From Thalassoglobus neptunius (GTDB lineage Bacteria > Planctomycetota > Planctomycetia > Planctomycetales > Planctomycetaceae), in NCBI RefSeq assembly GCF_007859735.1, contig NZ_SIHI01000029.1, positions 1-42,548 of the forward strand: 42,548 nt of DNA, written 5' to 3'. The notes below the pieces were generated by a model that searched no databases, was not told the origin of the DNA, and saw nothing but the letters and a program-made list of their open reading frames with translations. The position numbers and the translations under genes were made by a program. Below are positions 1-8,364 of this stretch, piece by piece (position 1 is the stretch's first letter; each line of letters starts with the position of its first letter).

Positions 1-73
1 GAATCATTTCGATCATCTCCCACTGAAGGTCAGTCAGGTCACTTGGGTACGCTTTTCGAATCGCCTCGGACAC
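1..73 (-). CDS. IS5-family transposase, N-terminal fragment (cut by window edge)
   Basis: The minus strand reads GTG at 73 as start, preceded by AAAGGAG (complement at 80-86) with 6 bases of spacing. The peptide begins MSEAIRKAYPSDLTDLQW and continues off the edge. The YPSDLTDxQW block is the hallmark N-terminus of IS4/IS5-superfamily transposases (the DUF4096-type region, known from the family). The catalytic DDE part is outside the window. The GTG start is chosen because of the strong ribosome binding site; a few upstream in-frame residues are also open. Confidence 0.75.
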   Translation of the reverse strand, partial: MSEAIRKAYPSDLTDLQWEMIEMI

Positions 74-137
74 CGTGCACTCCTTTGCGTTGATGAACCG
101 CAAAGTGTGAACAAAACCAGACTTTCACAAAACCTCA

Positions 138-153
138 GTTTCCGGATAGCCTC
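138..153. repeat. IS terminal inverted repeat, left-window copy
   Basis: Read on the minus strand this is GAGGCTATCCGGAAAC. It pairs with GAGCCTATCCGGAATC at 42256-42271. TAA follows immediately at 154-156 and precedes the other copy at 42253-42255. Confidence 0.65.
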
Positions 154-202
154 TAAGAGTTGAGTTATTAAGAGAGAAGCGAGTGTGAAGGCAAATCCGT
201 CG

Positions 203-220
203 AGAGCAGTACCCTGCTCT
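203..220 (-). terminator. Possible weak terminator hairpin after the antiporter gene
   Basis: AGAGCAG (203-209) and CTGCTCT (214-220) form a perfect 7-bp stem with loop TACC, 9 bases beyond the antiporter stop codon. No T-run follows on the minus strand, so it may only stabilise the 3' end. Confidence 0.3.
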
Positions 221-228
221 GCTCGTGT

Positions 229-1959
229 TTAAGAATTGCTTTGCTCTTCCGTTTGGATCGTCATTCCGACAGCCTCGATGCCACCAGTTCGGTCGATACT
301 ACGGATTCGGAAGGAGAGCGGGCCAAGTTGAACGACGTTTCCAGGGAGCACGTGTTCGATTCCGAGTGCTTTCTTTAAGGCCTCTTCCAGCGTGATGTCG
401 AGTGGCTCGTCGAGAGCGACCCCGTAGAACTCAGTCAGCTCGCGAAGTGTTGTTGTCGGCCGCATTGGGAATTCGAAAGCCTTCGGGATTTCGACGACGG
501 CATCGTGTGACGCGAAAATGTAGTTCACGATGGCGCGTCGTTCCGGACGAAGCACAACAATTGCATGGTCGCTGGGAAGAAGGACTGTCTTTCCCTGTGG
601 GGGAATCAATTGTTCGTTTCGAACGAGAGTCGCGATGACAACACCTTCGGGAAGAGCAAGATCCTTCACCATGTGACCGGCAGCTCGCGAGTCTTCACTC
701 ACCAGATAGTCAACGATGTCCCCTTCGACGTTTCGAAGAGAACTGATTTCGAGCGTCACTGGCGGAACGGGATCGGGTGTGGTTGTGAGACCGAGCCACT
801 GGGCTGCAAGTCGCAACGTGCTTCCCTGAAGGACTGCTGAGAGGACGACGATAAAGAAAACGATGTCGAAGAATAGAGACGCTCTGGGCGTTCCCAACAT
901 CAACGGAAACGTTGCCAATACGATCGGAACAGCACCTTTCAGACCAACCCACGAGATGAATAGCTGTTCTCTCCATGGGAAGCGAAACGGAGCCAGCGAC
1001 AGCATAATCGCAACAGGTCGAGCAATCAGCATGAGAACGCATCCGATCAGCAGACCCTTCCAACCGACTTCGAGCAACCGGCTGGGGAAGCTCAGAATCC
1101 CCAGCATCACGAACATCACAATCTGCGAAAGCCACGCACTGGCGTCATGGAATAAACGAATTCCTCTTTGGAAGACCAGACGATTGTTTCCCAGGATCAA
1201 CCCGGTGAGATAAACAGCCAGAAAGCCGCTTCCGCCGCATTGAGTTGTTACGCCGAAAGTGAGCAAGCAAAATGTGCTGACGAGAATTGGATAGAGACCC
1301 GCGGTATCGAGTTCGATCCGATTGATGATCAAGATCGCCAATCGTCCCATTCCCAACCCGAAGGCGGTTCCGATGAGCATTTGGGAGGCGAACAAGCCGA
1401 AGAGTTCGATCCCGATGGGCATCTTGTGAGCGAGAACTTCGATACATCCGACGGTCAGGAAAATCGCCATCGGATCATTCGATCCACTCTCGAGTTCCAG
1501 GATGGACACCAGATGTTTACGAAGGCTGACACCTCCTGATCTGAGAATGGAAAAAACGGCTGCTGCGTCGGTCGAACTCACGATTGCCCCGAGCAGCAAC
1601 CCTTCCATAAGAGTGATTTCCAAAATCCATGACGTTGCCAGACCGGTGATCGCAGCGGTGATGAACACACCCACAGTCGCCAGGACAATCGACGACTTCC
1701 AGGCCACGCGGATTGCGGAAAATCGCGTGCTCAATCCGCCGTCGAAGAGAATCATGACCAGCGCAACAGTTCCGATTCCATGCGCTAATTCGTAATTCTC
1801 GAATTCAATCCCACCGATGCCTTCGGAACCGGCAAGCATTCCCAACAGGAGAAAGAGGACCAGCCCGGGAATTCCCCAGCGTGACGACAACTTGTTCGAT
1901 GCAATCCCAAGGAGTAACAACACTCCACAAACGAGGATTAATCGGTCAACCATGAACAT
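229..1959 (-). CDS. Potassium/proton antiporter, CPA1 family (NhaP2/CvrA-like)
   Basis: 576-residue inner-membrane cation/proton antiporter. About twelve hydrophobic segments fill residues 1-390 (starting LILVCGVLLLLGIASN) and include the Na+/H+ exchanger-type stretch ending GSNDPMAIFLTVG. A soluble tail follows: a TrkA-C/RCK-C-like domain at about 420-475 (VKDLALPEGVVIATLVR) and a CorC/HlyC-type transporter-associated domain at about 490-570. This three-part order and length are those of NhaP2-type K+/H+ antiporters (family knowledge). The substrate is inferred from architecture; Na+ is possible. The start is ATG at 1959, with a second ATG two codons in and no clear Shine-Dalgarno. It stands alone, with no operon partner visible. 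Confidence 0.88.
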   Translation of the reverse strand: MFMVDRLILVCGVLLLLGIASNKLSSRWGIPGLVLFLLLGMLAGSEGIGGIEFENYELAHGIGTVALVMILFDGGLSTRFSAIRVAWKSSIVLATVGVFITAAITGLATSWILEITLMEGLLLGAIVSSTDAAAVFSILRSGGVSLRKHLVSILELESGSNDPMAIFLTVGCIEVLAHKMPIGIELFGLFASQMLIGTAFGLGMGRLAILIINRIELDTAGLYPILVSTFCLLTFGVTTQCGGSGFLAVYLTGLILGNNRLVFQRGIRLFHDASAWLSQIVMFVMLGILSFPSRLLEVGWKGLLIGCVLMLIARPVAIMLSLAPFRFPWREQLFISWVGLKGAVPIVLATFPLMLGTPRASLFFDIVFFIVVLSAVLQGSTLRLAAQWLGLTTTPDPVPPVTLEISSLRNVEGDIVDYLVSEDSRAAGHMVKDLALPEGVVIATLVRNEQLIPPQGKTVLLPSDHAIVVLRPERRAIVNYIFASHDAVVEIPKAFEFPMRPTTTLRELTEFYGVALDEPLDITLEEALKKALGIEHVLPGNVVQLGPLSFRIRSIDRTGGIEAVGMTIQTEEQSNS

Positions 1960-2081
1960 GGAGTAGCAATCAAACGGATGTTAATACGTTAATGGAAACG
2001 AACGACTCATACGTGTTTCGTGAGTTGCTCCATCTTCTAGTGATTGGAGGCGTCGCGGACAATCATTCGATCCCTTCGTCA

Positions 2082-2327
2082 TTAAATCAATGTTCCCGGC
2101 GGAAACTCCAGTTGCACGGCACGGTCGATGGCGATCCCGGTTTTCCATTGGATCCATTCCCACAATGTGAGGCTTTTCTGCCAGGTTTCGATCGCTTGGC
2201 GGAGTGCACGAACTTGCTCGTTGTCCTCCCCTTCGATCTCACCGAGAATCCGGGCGGCCCCAGCGACGTTGCCGGAGAGGGCAAGTGCGGTCGCAAAGTT
2301 TGTCTTGTTACGACGTTGGTGGAAGGA
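2082..2327 (-). pseudogene. 3' remnant of a degraded gene (unknown product)
   Basis: An open minus-strand stretch of 81 codons ends in TAA at 2082-2084. It begins right after an in-frame TGA (2328-2330) and contains no credible start codon. Its translation looks protein-like rather than random: an alanine-rich helix (NFATALALSGNVAGAARIL), an acidic segment (GEIEGEDNEQVRALRQAI), a WQKSL/WEW stretch and a C-terminus reading LEFPPGTLI. Taken together it resembles the C-terminal end of a helical planctomycete protein whose 5' part has been lost. An alternative is a frameshifted gene starting at TTG near 2344 in another frame. Product and family are not recognised. Confidence 0.4.
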
Positions 2328-2426
2328 TCAGAAATCAGAAACAATTTATGGTTTCGCTAGGAGGGAATCCGGCGCCGCAGTATACTCAGAGGTGAAGCTT
2401 CCCCCCTTTTTCCTACCTCCACTGCC

Positions 2427-5177
2427 ATGATTCAAAATCAACTCACTCGGCCGCTATCTATGAACTGCAGAGTGAATGCCAAACCTCACGGCTACATCAA
2501 GCGTTGGCAGGTGGCTCTCTTTGTGGGTGTGTGCATCTTTGCTCTGAACTCAACTGCCCTGATTGCTGAGGATCCCAGGGATCAAGGAACCGAACTCGGT
2601 TCTGTCGTTGAAGATGAATCTAACGACACTGAAGTCAATGTTCCTGAGCGCCCCGATCTCCAGAAGTATAAGACAAAAATCGAACCCCTTCTCAAATGGG
2701 CGTGTTTCGACTGTCATAGTGAAGAGCACTCTGAGGGCAATTTTCGAGCGGATCAGCTTGATCCCGATTTCGCTGGGGGAAATGACATCACCTGGTGGTT
2801 AGAGGTGTACTCTGTTCTCAGCAAAGGTGAGATGCCGCCGCCTGAGTCAAGCGAACTGACAGATGCTGACCGAATCTTCATCGTCGACTGGCTTTCTGCC
2901 GAGATTCAAAAGGCTGAGAAACTAAGAAAGTCCAGTGGGAGTCGATCATCGTTCCGTCGACTGACCCGCTACGAATACAACTATGCGCTGCAGGACTTGC
3001 TGGGTGTTCCCTGGACGTTCGCAGACGATCTTCCTGAAGAAGCGAGTGAAGATGATGGCTTTGAGAATAACGCGGAGTCCCTGCTGATTTCGGCCAAACA
3101 GGTCGAGACGTATTACCAACTCACTTTGAAAGCGCTGCAGCGAGTGACTGTTCGAGGTGAACGTCCCCCCGTCGTTTACTGGGGAATATCGATGGAGGAG
3201 GCTTTTCAACGAGAAAAGAAATGGCACGACGACACCGTCGAATCGACCAGAAAGAAATTTGAGGACGATCCGAAGGAACAATCGTCCCAGCTTGAGCGGC
3301 TCAATCGGCAATTTCAGGCATCGAATGATCGTTCCCACTACTCAGATTTAGCGACTGGAATGAGGGCGAAGTTCGAGTGGAACTATCGCCAAGCGAAGTA
3401 TGCCTTCGAGGCCAGCGACGAAGTTCCATCGATGCCGGCGACGAGATCTTCTTTTGCAGTTGTGCATCCGGGAAGTCGTGAGGCTCTTACCGTTGATCTC
3501 GGAGACAGGCTTCCCGATGTCGGGACAATGCGAGTTCGCATTCGCGCATCGAGAGCAGAGGGCGTGACGCAACGTGTTCCAAGTTTGCAGCTCTACTTCG
3601 GTTTTCAGGCGACGGATCAGGGGCGATCGATCAAACGCGTCAGCCAGCGAGACGTCCAGATTCTCGCGCCCTATGGCAGCCCCGAGATCTATGAGTGGGA
3701 TATTCCGTTAAGTGAAATTGAATACCGGAATACATATCGGGGAAGCATGAAACTGGGTCAGCAGCCCAATCCATCTGAGTATATCCGCTTCGTCAACAGT
3801 ACCGTTGGACGATCAAGAGATGATTCGGAGAGTCCTGCGATTCTGATCGACTACGTTGAAGTTGCAGCACCGGTTTATGACGAATGGCCACCTCGAACAC
3901 ACCAGAATCTCTTCATTGAAAGCGATCTCGCGCACGACGAGACTGCCTATGCTCGGGAAATCATCACAACTTTCATGTCACGCGCCTGGCGGCAAGTGAC
4001 TCCCGCTGAAATCGATCGAAAGGTGGAGTTGTTCCAACACATCCGCGCGGGCAGCCTCGACTTTCAGGAAGCAATCATTGACGTGCTTGCCACGATCCTG
4101 GCGTCGCCGAAATTTCTTTACGTGTCGTCAGGTGAATATGAATCACGAGCCGATCAAGAAGTTGCCCGGCTCCCACAGGCTGAACTCGCGGCACGATTGT
4201 CTCTCTTCCTCTGGTGTAGTGTTCCCGATGAAACGTTGCTGAAGTTGGCTTCCACGGGGCAGCTCACTGATCCGGAAGTCTTGCGGCAACAGGTCAACCG
4301 AATGCTCGACGATCCGAAAGGATCGCGGTTCGCTCAACACTTCGTGCAACAGTGGCTGAAGATGAGACCGCTTGAATACTTGAGCCCATCGAGAGGTGAA
4401 AATGGTCTCGATGAAGAGTTACTTGAATCGATGAAAGAAGAGCCCATCGCCCTCTTTGCGGACATGATTCGGAACGATTCGAGAATTTTGGATTTCGTTG
4501 ACTCAGACTATCTCGTCGTGAACGAACGGCTCGCCAGCCACTACGGGATTCCCGGAGTTCAGGGGAATGATTTCCGGCGGGTTGCATTACCGGATGAGTT
4601 CAACCGGGGAGGACTGTTAACTCAAGCCGGGCTATTGACGATGAATTCCGATGGTGAAGATTCACATCCAGTGAAGCGAGGCGTTTGGCTGTTGACGAAT
4701 CTGCTCAACGATCCGCCCCCGCCTCCTCCGCCTGCCGTTCCTGAGATCGATTTGTCTGACCCTGAAATCGCGAAGCTCAGTTTGAAGGAACGCATCGAAG
4801 ACCATCGCGACCATGCTGCGTGTCTTTCGTGTCATCAGAAAATTGATCCCTGGGGAATTGCCTTCGAGAATTACGATGCACTGGGACGCTGGCGAGAGCA
4901 GGTCGACGGGAAAAGCATTGATGCGACAAGCGTTTTACCCAACAATATCAGTCTCAACGGAATAGCCGGACTCAAGAAGCACCTGGCGCAGGACCGTGAG
5001 GAACAATTTGTTCGGGCAACTGTCGAAAAAATGGCATCCTTTGCGCTGGGACGACAGCTTGATTTCGGGGATCGTGCGGAAGTGACCGACATCACCCGTA
5101 GGGTGAGAGAAGCTGGCGGCGGAATTCGAACACTGGTGATCTGTCTTGTGACGAGTGATCTCTTCCAATCACGGTGA
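2427..5177 (+). CDS. DUF1592 domain-containing protein with two CxxCH motifs
   Basis: 916-residue exported protein of the planctomycete DUF1587/DUF1592/DUF1588/DUF1585 family. After an N-terminal hydrophobic signal segment (about residues 28-45), a cytochrome-like motif C93-F-D-C96-H lies near the N-terminus. It is followed by a DUF1587-like part (RRLTRYEYNYALQDLLG), a beta-rich insert (about 320-490), DUF1592 (about 495-625), DUF1588 with the family's poly-proline hinge (PPPPPPPAVPEIDL), and a DUF1585 tail with a second motif C799-L-S-C802-H before QKIDPWGIAFENYDALGR. The function of the family is not established; covalent heme attachment is plausible from the CxxCH sites. It lies 82 bases upstream of a DUF1552 gene, its usual partner. 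ATG at 2460 is a possible shorter start. Confidence 0.88.
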   Translation: MIQNQLTRPLSMNCRVNAKPHGYIKRWQVALFVGVCIFALNSTALIAEDPRDQGTELGSVVEDESNDTEVNVPERPDLQKYKTKIEPLLKWACFDCHSEEHSEGNFRADQLDPDFAGGNDITWWLEVYSVLSKGEMPPPESSELTDADRIFIVDWLSAEIQKAEKLRKSSGSRSSFRRLTRYEYNYALQDLLGVPWTFADDLPEEASEDDGFENNAESLLISAKQVETYYQLTLKALQRVTVRGERPPVVYWGISMEEAFQREKKWHDDTVESTRKKFEDDPKEQSSQLERLNRQFQASNDRSHYSDLATGMRAKFEWNYRQAKYAFEASDEVPSMPATRSSFAVVHPGSREALTVDLGDRLPDVGTMRVRIRASRAEGVTQRVPSLQLYFGFQATDQGRSIKRVSQRDVQILAPYGSPEIYEWDIPLSEIEYRNTYRGSMKLGQQPNPSEYIRFVNSTVGRSRDDSESPAILIDYVEVAAPVYDEWPPRTHQNLFIESDLAHDETAYAREIITTFMSRAWRQVTPAEIDRKVELFQHIRAGSLDFQEAIIDVLATILASPKFLYVSSGEYESRADQEVARLPQAELAARLSLFLWCSVPDETLLKLASTGQLTDPEVLRQQVNRMLDDPKGSRFAQHFVQQWLKMRPLEYLSPSRGENGLDEELLESMKEEPIALFADMIRNDSRILDFVDSDYLVVNERLASHYGIPGVQGNDFRRVALPDEFNRGGLLTQAGLLTMNSDGEDSHPVKRGVWLLTNLLNDPPPPPPPAVPEIDLSDPEIAKLSLKERIEDHRDHAACLSCHQKIDPWGIAFENYDALGRWREQVDGKSIDATSVLPNNISLNGIAGLKKHLAQDREEQFVRATVEKMASFALGRQLDFGDRAEVTDITRRVREAGGGIRTLVICLVTSDLFQSR

Positions 5178-5259
5178 CGAGGAACACGTGTCGCACACGA
5201 CGAAAGTAGCTGGTCAGTACATTTGAGACTTTCCTAAATCCCGACTGGAGTGAAATTTC

Positions 5260-6666
5260 ATGGCTAACAACTTCCATCGGCTCGATCGTCGACGATTCCT
5301 CCGGGGAGCAGGGACTGCACTGGCACTTCCGCTGTTGAGTTCCAGTCTTCCACTCTCAGCAGCGACTCCCGATGGAGAGAGCAACCCCAAGCGACTTGCC
5401 TGCATTTATTTTCCCGATGGAGTTCCAATGCCACTTCGGGAAGACCCAGCTTACGAGGACTGGTCGTGGTTTCCGCATGGTGGGGGAACGGAATTCAAAT
5501 TCACGAAGTGCACCGACGTTTTTGAACCAGTGATTCAAGACGTGACAATCCTGTCGGGGTTTTCGCATCCGCATGCCAGAAGAGTTCACGGTCATCGCAA
5601 TGCCGACCAATTCTTGACAGCTGCAAAAATTCGTCGGGATGTCACGTACAAGAATTCAATCTCTCTCGATCAGGTTTACGCCGAACAAATTGGAGATCAG
5701 ACGCGGTTTGCTTCGCTTGTGATGTCGACCGACGGAGGAATCGGCACGCCGTGCGCAGCTCAAACTCTCTCGTTCAATCGGATGGGACGGCCAATTCCGG
5801 CAGAGCAAAGCCCGAAGCGAATCTTCGACATGTTGTTCGTCAAAAAGGATGCCGATGCAGCCCGTCGACTGGCAATGAGTCAGAGTGCTTTGGATGAGAT
5901 GCTCGCCGATGCGAAAGATCTGCGCGGAACGCTTCCCGCCGAAGACAAAGAACGCTTCGACGAATACTTGAATTCCGTTCGCGAAGCAGAAGTCCGCGTC
6001 CAGAAAGCCAAGGAGTGGGTTCACAAGCCGTTTCCGGTCGTTGATCAGGCTCTTTTCGAAGATGATATCTCTCCGGAGTCTCCTCGGCTCTATCTGCAAT
6101 CGATGTTTGACATGATCTATCTCGCGTTCAAGACTGATTCGACGCGGGTTGCCACTTATCAGATCGGGCGCGAGAACGGAGCTGGCGTGAGTGACCGACT
6201 TGCTCGAGCGGTCGGTTTCAACCTCGCTCACAAGTTGACGCATGACACGAAGTTTCCTGGAGGGTGGGAGAACCTCGGGAAATATTGCCGGTTCCTCAAT
6301 GAGGAATTTGTTCGGTTCGCAACTCGGTTGAAAGAAACCCCCGAGCCTGCAGGGACAGGGACAATGCTGGACAATTCGCTCCTGCTCTTTGGGTCGGCGT
6401 CGAGTGCATTCCATCTCTCACGAAACTATCCACTTGTGTTGGCAGGTGGAAAGAACATGGGGTTCAAACACGGACGCTACCTGAACTACGCAGGAGCGAA
6501 TCCGATGAGCGGAGCCTGGAAAGGTGGCATCGAGCCGTACCAGAAAGAAATCACTCACGACGATCAGCGGCTGACCAGAGTGTTTGTCACCATGCTGCAG
6601 CAATTGGGAATGGAGACCGAGAGCTTCGCTGGAGCCACTGGCAATTTCCCGGAACTGCTGAGCTAA
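5260..6666 (+). CDS. DUF1552 domain-containing protein, Tat-exported
   Basis: 468-residue protein starting MANNFHRLDRRRFLRGAG, a clear twin-arginine (RRRFLRG) export signal followed by an alanine/leucine-rich h-region. The body matches the DUF1552 family as known from planctomycetes and related bacteria: the early KRLACIYFPDGV block, then HARRVHGHRNADQFL, ending with a conserved GSASSAFHLSRNYPLVLAGG-like region. The family is a distant relative of the alkaline phosphatase/DUF1501 fold; its reaction is unknown. The start is well supported by GGAG at 5247-5250, 9 bases before ATG. It probably forms a two-gene operon with the preceding DUF1592 gene, and the pair probably works together in the periplasm. 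Confidence 0.9.
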   Translation: MANNFHRLDRRRFLRGAGTALALPLLSSSLPLSAATPDGESNPKRLACIYFPDGVPMPLREDPAYEDWSWFPHGGGTEFKFTKCTDVFEPVIQDVTILSGFSHPHARRVHGHRNADQFLTAAKIRRDVTYKNSISLDQVYAEQIGDQTRFASLVMSTDGGIGTPCAAQTLSFNRMGRPIPAEQSPKRIFDMLFVKKDADAARRLAMSQSALDEMLADAKDLRGTLPAEDKERFDEYLNSVREAEVRVQKAKEWVHKPFPVVDQALFEDDISPESPRLYLQSMFDMIYLAFKTDSTRVATYQIGRENGAGVSDRLARAVGFNLAHKLTHDTKFPGGWENLGKYCRFLNEEFVRFATRLKETPEPAGTGTMLDNSLLLFGSASSAFHLSRNYPLVLAGGKNMGFKHGRYLNYAGANPMSGAWKGGIEPYQKEITHDDQRLTRVFVTMLQQLGMETESFAGATGNFPELLS

Positions 6667-7048
6667 GTCCTCAAGAGAGTGAACCGGCGATCAATCCCGG
6701 CAATCCATCTCCGTGATCGCCTTGACCTCCCAATCGACGAAAAAACGATGCGGTGTTCTGGATCAATTCTCCCATCGAATTGATTCCGTGGATGCCCGGT
6801 CACAATGTCGACACGTCAAAGATCGTCGATGCAACTTGTCAGCGACGGCAAGCCTTTCGTTTCGTCGTCTTGTTTTGCCGTTTATTTGCAAAGAAATTTC
6901 GCTGGCTTCACATTTCTCGATGTGAGGACTCAATCTGTTGGTTGGTCGTGATCTGCCGCTTGCAAATTGAGACCGATTGTCGACACTGCCGAAGCAACGG
7001 TTCGGCGAATGACCGCCGATGAAAGTTTGCGAGGAAAGGTCTGCGAGA
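6667..7048. other. Intergenic region and leader of the ABC operon
   Basis: 382 bases without a gene. The downstream part must hold the promoter of the six-gene operon, but no convincing -35/-10 pair was found by eye. A small hairpin, GCCGAA (6988-6993) and TTCGGC (7001-7006), lies about 43 bases before the start codon. No terminator-like stem with a T-run was seen after the DUF1552 stop. Confidence 0.5.
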
Positions 7049-8263
7049 ATGAGTATCATAAGCCGTTGTCTGTTGGCTTCGTTCGTCTTCTTACTTACCT
7101 CCTTGAATCAGGTTGACGCTTGCTCCGTTCCAGTTTTCAGATATGCACTGGAGCAGTGGGAACCGGATGCCTATCGCCTCGTCGTCATTTACGAGAACGA
7201 AATTTCCCCCCAACTCACTGAGCAGATTGGGAAGTGGAAAGAGGTTTTCGAGAAAGAGCATGCAAACATTCACGTTTCAACGTTGGATGTTCACGGCGAG
7301 ATCCCTCCTCAGGACAAATGGCTTCTCGATAATCCGGAGATCACCGAATACCCCGCCTTTATGTTGATCAATCCCGGAGGGGGAACCTATCCGCCTCAAC
7401 TTGTCTCGACTGGTTCCATTGCAGACTTGGAAGCTGAGACTCTCGTGTCGTCGGCGGTTCGGGATCAGATTACCGATCAGCTTGTGGGAGGCGCCTCGGC
7501 AGTTTGGGTGTTTCTCGAGTGCGGAATCCCGGAGAAAGACGACGCCAGCTTCGAAGTCTTGAAGAAAGAATTGGCTCATCATCAGAATGAGCTAAAGCTT
7601 CCGGAGATCGACAGCGACGATCTCGAGGAATTGAAAGCCCGGCCAGAGGATATCCGGATTGATTTCCAACTCCTCAGGCTTTCCCGCGACGATCCTCAAG
7701 AGCAGGTTCTGGTGAATCTTCTATTGGCCAGCGAACCCGATTTGCGAGAACTGACCTACCTCACTGAACCGATGGCCTTCCCTATTTTTGGTCGCGGGCG
7801 AGTCCTCTACACCCTGATTGGTGCCGGAATTCAACCTCTGACCATTGAAGAAGCTTCACGGTTTCTCGTCGGCGAATGCCAATGCACAGTCAAAGCTGAT
7901 AACCCCGGGGTGGACTTACTTCTCTCCCGGAACTGGAGTGAGGCAATTCAGGTGACAGAACCCGAGGAAGTCGAAATTGAACTGACCGGAGTTGCTGGAT
8001 TTCAAGGCGATGCGTTGGCTGCTAACGATGAGATGGTTTCAAAGATGGAGCCCGACCCAGTCTCTACCGACGTTTCTTCGGCTCCTCAATCTGAAGCTCA
8101 AACTGTCGAGATCATCGATGTCGAATCGACTTCTGAGAACGAGAGAGCAGCTGTTCAGAAAGAGAACCGAGTCACTGGCACGACATTCGGTGTCTGGGCG
8201 TTGTTGGGCATGATTGCTGGAGTCGTCTGCATCGCTTCGCTGGGAGTCATGTTCCGGTCATGA
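7049..8263 (+). CDS. Secreted/anchored cysteine-containing protein, first gene of a hybrid ABC operon
   Basis: 404 residues, function unknown. The ATG at 7049 is preferred over the ATG at 7019 because GAGGAAAGG lies at 7031-7039 and a signal peptide (SRCLLASFVFLLTSLNQVDA) follows directly. Cleavage after VDA would leave cysteine as the first mature residue (CSVPVFRYALEQWEPDAY). Cysteines also occur in LECGIPE (about residue 158) and in an ECQC motif (about 276-279) inside FLVGECQCTVKADNPGVDLL. A variable acidic linker (about 310-375) precedes a C-terminal membrane helix (GVWALLGMIAGVVCIASLGV), so the protein is probably anchored facing the periplasm. The segment after the signal (RLVVIYENEI, later YPAFMLINP) faintly recalls a thioredoxin-like fold, but no CxxC active site is present. 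Its place at the head of two ABC modules suggests ligand or metal capture or delivery (inference). Confidence 0.75.
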   Translation: MSIISRCLLASFVFLLTSLNQVDACSVPVFRYALEQWEPDAYRLVVIYENEISPQLTEQIGKWKEVFEKEHANIHVSTLDVHGEIPPQDKWLLDNPEITEYPAFMLINPGGGTYPPQLVSTGSIADLEAETLVSSAVRDQITDQLVGGASAVWVFLECGIPEKDDASFEVLKKELAHHQNELKLPEIDSDDLEELKARPEDIRIDFQLLRLSRDDPQEQVLVNLLLASEPDLRELTYLTEPMAFPIFGRGRVLYTLIGAGIQPLTIEEASRFLVGECQCTVKADNPGVDLLLSRNWSEAIQVTEPEEVEIELTGVAGFQGDALAANDEMVSKMEPDPVSTDVSSAPQSEAQTVEIIDVESTSENERAAVQKENRVTGTTFGVWALLGMIAGVVCIASLGVMFRS

Positions 8264-8364
8264 CAGCGGGAGTGGGCGCTCGTTGAATTTTTCAAAGGGC
8301 AACACAGATTGAAACAGAGAGTGTCAGGCCGACGACAGGCAGTGTCCTCAGCAACGATGGTTCC

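Larger units (their letters stand above)
1..153 (-). mobile_element. IS5-like insertion sequence, transposase-5' end, runs off the left edge
   Basis: The first 153 bases look like one end of an IS5-type element. A transposase start lies at 73 reading leftwards, and the outer tip at 138-153 (GTTTCCGGATAGCCTC on +) matches, as an inverted repeat with 14 of 16 positions, the tip at 42256-42271 at the other end of the window. A TAA triplet directly flanks both tips, consistent with the short TNA-type target duplications of IS5 relatives. The rest of the element lies outside the window, so its completeness is unknown. Confidence 0.7.

Noticed and set aside
5656-6414. 252-codon minus-strand frame inside the DUF1552 gene
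   Set aside because: Shadow frame; the plus-strand gene has Tat signal and family blocks.
7019-7048. Start of the first ABC-operon gene at the earlier ATG (7019)
   Set aside because: No ribosome binding site there, while GAGGAAAGG and the signal peptide support 7049.
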